DNA of 64,000 nucleotides, from positions 496,001 to 560,000 of the forward strand of contig ABHI01000003.1 in the NCBI GenBank assembly GCA_000171875.1, read 5' to 3'. The translations under genes and the position numbers were made by a program. The notes beneath the pieces are model-generated. The model was not told the DNA's origin. It did no database searches and saw only the letters and a list, made by a program, of their open reading frames with translations. The DNA is from Flavobacteriales bacterium ALC-1. GTDB lineage: Bacteria; Bacteroidota; Bacteroidia; Flavobacteriales; Flavobacteriaceae. This document shows positions 57,098 through 64,000 of this stretch, piece after piece (position 1 is the stretch's first letter; the number at the start of each line of letters is the position of its first letter).

Positions 57098-57385
57098 CTA
57101 TTCGTCAGCTTCTACTATTTCTTCAATAGCTTCTGCTAATTTAAAGTCTTTAAGGGTGACTCCATCAGCATCGTGTGTAGATAATGAGATTTTAAGCACA
57201 TTATATACGTTGCTCCAATTTGGATGGTGGTTTTGTGCTTCGCACTCAAAAGCGATTCTACTCATAGCACTAAAACAGTCTTTAAAATTATCGAACTCCA
57301 ATTCTACATGTATAGCATTATCGTAGTAATCCCATTCTGGTAAGTGTAATAACTTCTTTTCTATTGTAGATGCGTCTAATTTCAT
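57098..57385 (-). CDS. 4a-hydroxytetrahydrobiopterin dehydratase
   Basis: A 95-residue protein of the pterin-4a-carbinolamine dehydratase (PCD/DCoH) family. The motif CEAQNHHPNWSNVYNVLKIS (about residue 48) has the conserved His-His and His residues of the active site. It regenerates the pterin cofactor after aromatic amino acid hydroxylation. 55 bp upstream of yebC on the same strand. Confidence 0.92.
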   Translation of the reverse strand: MKLDASTIEKKLLHLPEWDYYDNAIHVELEFDNFKDCFSAMSRIAFECEAQNHHPNWSNVYNVLKISLSTHDADGVTLKDFKLAEAIEEIVEADE

Positions 57386-57437
57386 AGTATAATATTGATT
57401 AGTGGAAAATTAAGAAATAATAAGACTTAAGTCAAGA

Positions 57438-58268
57438 CTATTTTTGAAGTTCTTCTAAAACTTTTCTACTTGTTATCTGAAGATGTTTTGGTAACTTATT
57501 GTATTTAGGTAAAACCGCTAAATAACGATCATCATTAGTTGTATATACATGCTTTAATAAAGCTTTTTCTTTACTTATAAATGCTATAATATCTTTTATA
57601 AATTCATCGTGATGCACCAAGTCTGTACTGCCCAAATGAAAAATCCCATATTTATTTCTGTTAATGATGTAATGAATTTGTTGCGTTACTTTTTTATCTA
57701 AAGTGACATTCATTATTAAATTCGGAAATATCTCTACCGATTCTTTTGTTGCGATAGCTTGCTTCATATCTTGTATTCGAGGACAATTAATGCCAAACAC
57801 CATAGGAAGTCTAACAATTGCTACTTGCCGTTTTGGTAAGCGCAGTAAAAGGTTTTCAATTTTTATTTTAAAATGCCCATAAACACTATGGCTTAAGGTT
57901 TTGTCGAGTTCGTAACTTGGGTATTTACTATAGGCATCAAAAGCATTGGCAGATGATAAAAAGATAATTCTGCAACCAGAGGTAATGACATATTCGGCAA
58001 TGTGTTGATGTGCTATGATTTGCGCATTAAAATCACCTCTAAGTGTAGAAATAATAATCGATGGCTTACAGGCTTCTAGAATTTCATAAACATCATCTTC
58101 ATCAACATTGTATTGAAAGAATTGCTTGTTATTTTCAAATTCAGCTTTTGGAGTACGATAAGTGCCGTAGGTTCTAAAGTAAGGCCCTAATTCTTTGTAG
58201 ATAGAATAACCAATATAGCCACTAGCTCCAAGTATAAGTATACGATGCTTTTGTTCGTCCTTCTTCAT
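57438..58268 (-). CDS. NAD-dependent epimerase/dehydratase-like SDR protein
   Basis: A 276-residue Rossmann protein: ILGASGYIGYSIYKEL (GxxGxxG) at the start, and a later IIFLSSANAFDAYSKYPSYE holding the Ser...Tyr pattern of the RfbD (dTDP-4-dehydrorhamnose reductase) group. Substrate unknown. It follows gcvT by 23 bp, probably in one operon. Confidence 0.8.
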   Translation of the reverse strand: MKKDEQKHRILILGASGYIGYSIYKELGPYFRTYGTYRTPKAEFENNKQFFQYNVDEDDVYEILEACKPSIIISTLRGDFNAQIIAHQHIAEYVITSGCRIIFLSSANAFDAYSKYPSYELDKTLSHSVYGHFKIKIENLLLRLPKRQVAIVRLPMVFGINCPRIQDMKQAIATKESVEIFPNLIMNVTLDKKVTQQIHYIINRNKYGIFHLGSTDLVHHDEFIKDIIAFISKEKALLKHVYTTNDDRYLAVLPKYNKLPKHLQITSRKVLEELQK

Positions 58269-58291
58269 TCATCAATCATCATTAATATATT

Positions 58292-59374
58292 TTACCCTTT
58301 GTAGAAAGGTAACTTTACAACCGTAGCAGGAATCGCTTTTTTACGCACCTGAATATTAATTTTACTATCGATCTTAGAAAATACTTTTGGTACATACCCC
58401 AAACCAATACCAACTCCTAACATCGGACTCATAGTACCTGAGGTTACATTACCAATCGTTTTTCCACTGCTGTCAACAATATCATAGCCTTGTCTAGGAA
58501 TTCCGCGATCGTCTAATTTAAAAGCAACTAATTTACGTTCTGGTGTACGTTCTTTTTCGTCTTTTAAAGCATCACTATTGGTAAAATCTTTATTGAACTT
58601 ACAAACCCATCCTAAGCCAGCTTCAATAGGAGACGTGGTATCGTCTATGTCATTACCGTATAAACAATAGCCCATTTCTAAACGCAAAGTATCTCTTGCA
58701 GCTAATCCGATTGGTTTAATGCCAAAATCTGCACCAGCTTCTAATACCTTATCCCAAACTTGTTTAACTTCAGAATTCTTGCAGTAAATTTCAAACCCAC
58801 CACTGCCTGTATAACCAGTCGCAGAAATAATTACATGCTCTATACCTGCAAAATCACCGATCACAAAATTGTAGAATTTTATGTCTGATAAATCATGGCT
58901 AGACAAAGATTGCATCGCTTCTACAGCTTTAGGACCTTGAATGGCTAATAAAGAATAATCTTCACTTAAATCGCGCATTTCTGCACCAACATCATTTTTA
59001 GACGAAATCCAGTTCCAATCTTTTTCTATGTTACTTGCATTTACAACAAGCAAATAGGTCTCGTCTTTAATTTTGTAAATAATTAAATCATCTACAACAC
59101 CACCATCATCATTTGGTAAGCAACTGTATTGTGCTTTGCCAATTTCTAATTTAGACGCATCATTACTAGATACTTTTTGGATTAATGCCAATGCATTAGG
59201 CCCTTCAATTAAAAATTCTCCCATGTGAGATACATCAAAAACTCCCACATCTTTTCTAACAGTTTCGTGTTCAATATTTACACCTTCGTATTGTACAGGC
59301 ATATTATAGCCTGCAAAAGGAACCATTTTAGCACCAAGTGCTTCGTGAGTAGAGGATAATGCAGTATCTTTCAT
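58292..59374 (-). CDS. gcvT: Glycine cleavage system aminomethyltransferase GcvT
   Basis: A 360-residue T-protein. It transfers the methylene group from aminomethyl-lipoyl H-protein to tetrahydrofolate. Signatures: [20 protein letters not shown] at the start, [20 protein letters not shown], and [20 protein letters not shown]. Length as usual. The other gcv genes are not in the window. Confidence 0.95.
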   Translation of the reverse strand: MKDTALSSTHEALGAKMVPFAGYNMPVQYEGVNIEHETVRKDVGVFDVSHMGEFLIEGPNALALIQKVSSNDASKLEIGKAQYSCLPNDDGGVVDDLIIYKIKDETYLLVVNASNIEKDWNWISSKNDVGAEMRDLSEDYSLLAIQGPKAVEAMQSLSSHDLSDIKFYNFVIGDFAGIEHVIISATGYTGSGGFEIYCKNSEVKQVWDKVLEAGADFGIKPIGLAARDTLRLEMGYCLYGNDIDDTTSPIEAGLGWVCKFNKDFTNSDALKDEKERTPERKLVAFKLDDRGIPRQGYDIVDSSGKTIGNVTSGTMSPMLGVGIGLGYVPKVFSKIDSKINIQVRKKAIPATVVKLPFYKG

Positions 59375-59444
59375 TTTGATGTTGTTTAATTTTAGATGAG
59401 CAAAATTACATAAATTTTATGCTTCTTCTTTAACTAAAGTGCAT

Positions 59445-59476
59445 AAAAAAACCACCAAATTAGAGGTGGTTTTTTA
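59445..59476. terminator. Bidirectional terminator
   Basis: AAAACCACCAAATTAGAGGT continues into GGTTTTTT: an ACCACC/GGTGGT hairpin with an A tract on one side and a T tract on the other. It lies downstream of the outer-membrane protein gene and upstream of gcvT. Confidence 0.85.
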
Positions 59477-59489
59477 CTGTATGTTTAGT

Positions 59490-59966
59490 TTAGAATCGAT
59501 ACCTAACACTAAAGGCAATATCAAAATCTAAATCATCTCTATAATCACCAAAACCAAGTTCTGGTCTAAAGTCTAAAGATAATTGTAATGGAAAGTCAAA
59601 ATTGTACTCAATACCAATATCACCAGCAGCAAAAACAAATGTATCGCCATCAATGTCATTGTTATCAAAGTTAATTGATGCAACACCACCACCAACACCA
59701 GCATACCAATTAAAATCACCATCTAATTGCCAAACCCACTGATATAGACCTGTTAATTGAAAAGCAGTAAAAGAATTTCCACTTCTCCAACCTAAATCTA
59801 GTTCTAATCGGTTATTGTCACCAAGTGCACGTTGATAAGAGATTTCTGTACCTAAACCATCATTATCACCTATTCTTAAACCTATAGCATTGTCTGCTAT
59901 GTCTTGTGCATTCATAAATGCAAATCCTACAAAAATTGCAAAACTTGTTAAAATTAATTTTCTCAT
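59490..59966 (-). CDS. Outer-membrane beta-barrel protein, 158 aa
   Basis: Started at ATG 59966 (MRKLILTSFAIFVGFAFMNA signal peptide); the longer frame to 59999 adds an unlikely basic prefix. The mature protein has alternating strands (LELDLGWRSGNSFTAFQLTG) and ends with the aromatic FSVRYRF, typical of small eight-stranded outer-membrane barrels of Bacteroidota. Function unknown. Confidence 0.8.
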   Translation of the reverse strand: MRKLILTSFAIFVGFAFMNAQDIADNAIGLRIGDNDGLGTEISYQRALGDNNRLELDLGWRSGNSFTAFQLTGLYQWVWQLDGDFNWYAGVGGGVASINFDNNDIDGDTFVFAAGDIGIEYNFDFPLQLSLDFRPELGFGDYRDDLDFDIAFSVRYRF

Positions 59967-60071
59967 TGTATTACGTTTTTTATTGATTCTATTAATCATT
60001 ACAAAAATAACGCCAAAACATAATTTATATTAGATTTGTTTATAGTTTTATAAACATATTTATACAATTTA

Positions 60072-63002
60072 ATGCATCATCAAAATACTTTACAAAATTT
60101 AAAAGCCAAACTCAGCGGTGAGTTGCATTTTGATGATTTAATGCTAAAACTCTATGCTACTGATGCCTCAGTATATAGGAAATTGCCCTTAGCAGTTGCT
60201 TTGCCAAAGACTACTGACGATATTAAAACGCTAGTTGATTTTGCCAAGACTAATAACACCTCATTAATTCCTAGAACGGCTGGGACCTCTTTAGCAGGAC
60301 AATGTGTAGGAGAAGGTATTATAGTCGATGTTTCTAAATATTTTACTCGAATTATTGATGTCAATGAAAAAGATAAGACGGTAACTGTTCAACCTGGAGT
60401 GGTACGCGATGAATTGAATAATTACCTAAAGCCGTTTGGATTATTTTTTGGGCCAAACACATCAACGTCTAATCGCTGTATGATTGGCGGTATGGTTGGT
60501 AATAACTCTTCTGGCACAACATCAATACAGTATGGGGTCACACGTGATAAGGTCCTAAGTTTAAAAACGGTATTGAGCGATGGAAGTGAAGTTGAGTTTT
60601 CTAATATTTCAGTTGAAGCGTTTCAGCAAAAACAAAAGCTAAAAACGCTTGAAGGGGATATTTATAGAACAATCTACGAAGCTTTAAAGCCTAAAGCAAT
60701 TCAAAAACAAATCATTGATAATTTTCCTAAACCAGAAATACATCGTAGAAATACAGGTTATGCTATTGACGAACTGATAAAATCAGAAGTATTTTCAAAT
60801 TCAAATTCAAGTTCAGCTTCACAGTTTAATATGTGTAAACTTTTAGCAGGAAGCGAAGGTACACTAGCGTTTACAACAGAAATCACATTGCAATTAGATG
60901 AGTTGCCACCAGCTAAAAACGCTATGGTAGCTTTACATTTTGAGAGTATTGCTAAATGCATGCAGTCTGTTGAAACATTAATGCAGCATAATCTGCATAC
61001 TTGTGAGATGATGGATGATTCTATTTTAAATCTCACAAAGCACAATAAAACTCAGCAGGCAAATCGTCAATTTATAGAGGCTAATCCTGTTGCCATTTTA
61101 ATGTGCGAATTAAAAGCAGAAACCGAAAAATTGCTTCAAATACAGATTGATAGCTTTTTAAAAACGGTCAACACACTTAATTTAAGTTATGCTGCACCAA
61201 TTCTTAAAGGCAATGATATCGTTAAAGCTTTAGAGTTACGAAAGGCAGGTTTAGGTTTATTGGGCAATATCATAGGAGATAAAAAGGCTGTGGCTTGTAT
61301 TGAGGATACTGCTGTGGCACTAGGAGATTTAGATAATTACATTGCTGAATTTACGACCTTAATGAAATCGTATAATCAAAAGGCTGTGTATTATGCTCAT
61401 GCTGGAGCAGGTGAATTACATTTAAGACCAATACTAGATTTAAAGCAATCTGAAGACGTTAAATTGTTTCGGCAAATTACAACAGATCTTGCCAAATTAG
61501 TTAAGAGGTATCAAGGTTCTATGTCTGGTGAGCATGGTGACGGTATTGTTAGAGCAGAATTTATTCCGTTAATGATAGGTGATGCCAATTATAAAATTAT
61601 AAAGCACATAAAGTCTGTTTTTGATCCTAAGCATATTTTTAATCCAGGTAAAATTGTAGACCCTTACCCTATGGATAAAAATCTACGGTATCAAGTTGAT
61701 AGAAAGGAACCAGAAATTAAGACACTTCTAGATTTTTCTAACTCACAAGGCATATTGAGAGAGGCAGAAAAGTGTAATGGTTCTGGTGATTGCAGAAAGC
61801 TTCCAGAATTTGGTGGTACCATGTGTCCAAGCTATAGAGCTACGAAAGACGAAAAAAATACAACTAGAGCACGAGCTAATGCTTTAAGAGAGTTTTTAAC
61901 CAATTCTGAAAACGCCAACAAGTTTAATCATAGCGAACTAAAAGAGGTTTTTGATTTATGTTTAAGTTGTAAAGCTTGTGCTTCTGAATGTCCAAGTAGT
62001 GTAGATGTAGCAAGTTTAAAAGCAGAATTTCAATACCAGTATCAAAAAGCTAATGGTTTTAGATTTAGGGATAAGTTCTTTGCTAATTCTACTAAATATA
62101 ATAAAATAGCATCGAAATTCCCTAAGCTTTTTAATGGGCTGTTTCAAACCAAATTTATAGCTGGTTATATGAAGTTAGTTTTAGGTATTCATCCAAAGCG
62201 AAGCTTTCCGGAAATTTCTAAACCATATTCTAAAATAGATTCAGAATCCAAGACCATTGATGATACTAAAAAGGAGGCAAAAACTGTCTATTTATTTGTA
62301 GATGAATTTATTAATTATTTAGAATCTTCTATAGCGATTGACTCTAAACTTTTACTTGATAAATTGGGGTACAATGTTCTTATTTTAAGTAAATTAGAGA
62401 GTGGTCGATCTTTTTTATCTAAAGGCTTTTTAGAAGAAGCTAAGGCTATTGCAAATACAAATATTACTTACTTAAAAGAAAAGATTAATGAAGACAGCGT
62501 GTTAATAGGAATTGAACCTTCTGCGATTCTTACTTTTAAAGATGAATACCTAAAATTAGCAGATAATATAGATGCAGCCAAGTCTATTGCAAAGCATAGC
62601 TTTTTAATAGAAGAATTTATTCAGCAAGAAATAGAACTAGGTAACATTACTACAGAGCAATTTACTAAAGAGCGTAAAACCATTAAGTTTCATGGACATT
62701 GTCACCAAAAGGCCTTAACAAATCAAAAGTCGAGTTTTGATATGCTTAATCTGCCTAAAAATTACAAAGTAACAATTATTCCAAGTGGTTGTTGCGGAAT
62801 GGCTGGTAGTTTTGGTTACGAAAAAGCGCATTATGAAGTGAGTATGCAAGTTGGTGAACAAACACTATTTCCTGCTGTTAGAAAAGCTTCTGATGACACA
62901 GTCATTTCTGCGAATGGTACAAGTTGTAGGCATCAAATTAAGGATGGCACTGGTAGAGTAGCAAAACATCCTATTACAATTTTAAAAGAAGCATTGTTAT
63001 AA
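60072..63002 (+). CDS. FAD-binding and (Fe-S)-binding oxidoreductase (D-lactate/glycolate dehydrogenase type)
   Basis: A 976-residue fusion. Residues ~20-530 form the FAD-binding type 4 and FAD-oxidase C domains (PRTAGTSLAGQCVGEGIIVD and GPNTSTSNRCMIGGMVGNNS; SGEHGDGIVRAEFIP). Residues ~570-660 have Fe-S segments (CNGSGDCRKLPEFGGTMCPS and CLSCKACASECPSSVD). Residues ~730-970 are CCG-like, with HGHCHQKALTNQKS and SGCCGMAGSFGYE. This is the Dld/GlcD-GlcF fusion type that oxidises D-2-hydroxyacids. Substrate most likely D-lactate or a related acid. Confidence 0.9.
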   Translation: MHHQNTLQNLKAKLSGELHFDDLMLKLYATDASVYRKLPLAVALPKTTDDIKTLVDFAKTNNTSLIPRTAGTSLAGQCVGEGIIVDVSKYFTRIIDVNEKDKTVTVQPGVVRDELNNYLKPFGLFFGPNTSTSNRCMIGGMVGNNSSGTTSIQYGVTRDKVLSLKTVLSDGSEVEFSNISVEAFQQKQKLKTLEGDIYRTIYEALKPKAIQKQIIDNFPKPEIHRRNTGYAIDELIKSEVFSNSNSSSASQFNMCKLLAGSEGTLAFTTEITLQLDELPPAKNAMVALHFESIAKCMQSVETLMQHNLHTCEMMDDSILNLTKHNKTQQANRQFIEANPVAILMCELKAETEKLLQIQIDSFLKTVNTLNLSYAAPILKGNDIVKALELRKAGLGLLGNIIGDKKAVACIEDTAVALGDLDNYIAEFTTLMKSYNQKAVYYAHAGAGELHLRPILDLKQSEDVKLFRQITTDLAKLVKRYQGSMSGEHGDGIVRAEFIPLMIGDANYKIIKHIKSVFDPKHIFNPGKIVDPYPMDKNLRYQVDRKEPEIKTLLDFSNSQGILREAEKCNGSGDCRKLPEFGGTMCPSYRATKDEKNTTRARANALREFLTNSENANKFNHSELKEVFDLCLSCKACASECPSSVDVASLKAEFQYQYQKANGFRFRDKFFANSTKYNKIASKFPKLFNGLFQTKFIAGYMKLVLGIHPKRSFPEISKPYSKIDSESKTIDDTKKEAKTVYLFVDEFINYLESSIAIDSKLLLDKLGYNVLILSKLESGRSFLSKGFLEEAKAIANTNITYLKEKINEDSVLIGIEPSAILTFKDEYLKLADNIDAAKSIAKHSFLIEEFIQQEIELGNITTEQFTKERKTIKFHGHCHQKALTNQKSSFDMLNLPKNYKVTIIPSGCCGMAGSFGYEKAHYEVSMQVGEQTLFPAVRKASDDTVISANGTSCRHQIKDGTGRVAKHPITILKEALL

Positions 63003-63113
63003 ATGGACACTGTCATTGCGAGGACAAAGGACATGGCAATCTTTTCAAAGTAAACCTTATACAATTTTTGTTTCTATTGATATAACTTTTACTTTAGCCA
63101 AAAATATGTTGAT

Positions 63114-64000
63114 ATGGCAGGAAATTCCTTCGGAAAATTATTTAAACTCACCACTTTTGGTGAATCTCATGGTAAAGCCATTGGCGGAATTATTGATGGC
63201 TGTCCTGCTGGATTAGAGCTCGATTTTGAAGCCATTCAGAATGAAATGGAGCGTCGTAAACCAGGTCAATCTAAAATTGTTACACAGCGCAAAGAACCTG
63301 ATACTGTTGAATTTTATTCAGGAATTTTTGAAGGCCAAACCACAGGAACTCCAATTGGGTTTGTGATACATAATACCAATCAAAAATCAAACGATTATTC
63401 ACATATAAAAGACGTGTATCGCCCTAGTCATGCAGATTACACTTATGATCAAAAATATGGCGTACGTGATTATAGAGGAGGAGGTAGAAGCTCTGCAAGA
63501 GAAACGGCTTGTCGTGTTGTAGCTGGTGCTATTGCAAAACAAATGTTGTCTTCTGTAAAAGTAAACGCGTTTACATCTTCAGTAGGTGATATTTTTATTG
63601 ATAAGCCTTATCAAGATTTAGATTTTTCTAAAATTGAATCTAATGTCATTCGTTGTCCAGATGAAGCTACAGCTGAGAAAATGATAGCTAAAGTACAGGA
63701 AGTAAAAAAACAAGGGGATACCATTGGTGGTACCATAACTTGTGTATTACAAAATGTTCCTGTGGGTTTAGGAGAACCTGTTTTTGATAAACTGCATGCA
63801 GAACTCGGCAAAGCCATGTTATCTATTAATGCAGTAAAAGGCTTTGAATATGGAAGCGGTTTTTGTGGTGCGAAAATGAAAGGTAGCGAACACAATGATA
63901 AGTTTAATGAAGATGGAAGTACACAAACTAATTTATCTGGTGGAGTACAAGGCGGTATAAGTAATGGTATGGATATATACTTTAGAGTTGCTTTTAAGCC
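63114..64000 (+). CDS. aroC: Chorismate synthase AroC, 5' part
   Basis: Starts at ATG 63114 with [20 protein letters not shown] (family signature 1) and continues to the window end, with the [20 protein letters not shown] and [20 protein letters not shown] segments. The enzyme makes chorismate from EPSP with reduced FMN. About 295 of an expected ~355 residues are present. Confidence 0.95.
   Translation, partial: MAGNSFGKLFKLTTFGESHGKAIGGIIDGCPAGLELDFEAIQNEMERRKPGQSKIVTQRKEPDTVEFYSGIFEGQTTGTPIGFVIHNTNQKSNDYSHIKDVYRPSHADYTYDQKYGVRDYRGGGRSSARETACRVVAGAIAKQMLSSVKVNAFTSSVGDIFIDKPYQDLDFSKIESNVIRCPDEATAEKMIAKVQEVKKQGDTIGGTITCVLQNVPVGLGEPVFDKLHAELGKAMLSINAVKGFEYGSGFCGAKMKGSEHNDKFNEDGSTQTNLSGGVQGGISNGMDIYFRVAFK

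Noticed and set aside
1..64000. tRNA, rRNA, tmRNA or riboswitch
   Set aside because: Reading intergenic regions on both strands showed no cloverleaf, ribosomal or riboswitch-like conserved core. The long hairpins present are the cassette repeats and two terminators.

Overview
The window is AT-rich and carries TTG as well as ATG starts, bshA (bacillithiol synthesis), an ACT-HAD SerB, a NagZ-type GH3 fused to a beta-lactamase-like domain, and other genes typical of Bacteroidota. It looks like a chromosomal segment of a Flavobacteriaceae species; the genus cannot be told from this sequence alone.

Layout. (1) 1-13.6 kb: ordinary chromosome. Cell-wall amidase (3' part), MCE/MlaD protein, a membrane Fe-S / CCG pair resembling heterodisulfide-reductase subunits, two bacterial PH-domain membrane proteins, serB, the GH3-beta-lactamase fusion, bshA, a GIY-YIG protein and an alpha/beta hydrolase. 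(2) 13.6-14.3 kb: a decayed gene remnant and a DUF2200-like gene at the distal border. (3) 14.3-54.5 kb: a 40-kb cassette array. About 50 mostly small genes, all but one on the minus strand, are separated by imperfect-palindrome repeats of about 80-200 bp (34 with both arms, 4 half sites, 1 degenerate). (4) 54.5-54.6 kb: a short AT-rich stretch with two near-identical palindromes, the probable attI. (5) 54.6-55.7 kb: a tyrosine recombinase gene transcribed in the same direction as the array. (6) 55.8-64 kb: ordinary chromosome again: a zinc-ribbon protein, YebC, pterin dehydratase, an SDR protein, gcvT, an outer-membrane protein, a FAD/Fe-S oxidoreductase and the 5' part of aroC.

The centre of interest is the array, which has the logic of an integron. 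Each repeat begins with AAC and ends with GTT on the plus strand. The bases outside AAC/GTT differ within one repeat, but the two ends of each CASSETTE are reverse complements of each other: 28 consecutive cassettes from 27.2 to 54.5 kb, with a few imperfect pairs. That is expected if cassettes move as circles by crossover at G/TT and the complete folded site exists only within one cassette, as in integron attC sites. In the repeat stems the plus strand (the template, or bottom, strand of the cassette genes) pairs through G.T wobbles that would be A.C mismatches on the other strand. The strand that folds better is therefore the same one used in classical integrons. The recombinase, however, shows no room for the IntI-specific insertion before HxxR and carries an extra N-terminal region of about 90 residues. 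It looks like a Xer/phage-type enzyme of Bacteroidota rather than IntI.

The cassettes carry functions that fit a reservoir of conditionally useful genes: a class D (OXA-like) beta-lactamase, VOC, GNAT and ASCH proteins, a PfkB kinase, immunity-like proteins (CdiI-like, SUKH/SMI1-KNR4, SseB/TPR, DUF6228- and DUF3885-like), a trypsin-like protease, a CPBP protease, a Crp/Fnr regulator, an ECF sigma/anti-sigma operon carried in one 4.3-kb cassette, and many lipoproteins and small membrane proteins of unknown function. Sites near the recombinase are intact. Those at the distal end (14-22 kb) are often half-deleted, as expected if cassettes enter at attI and decay with age.

No tRNA, rRNA, CRISPR array or recognisable insertion sequence was seen. 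All family assignments were made by eye from motifs.
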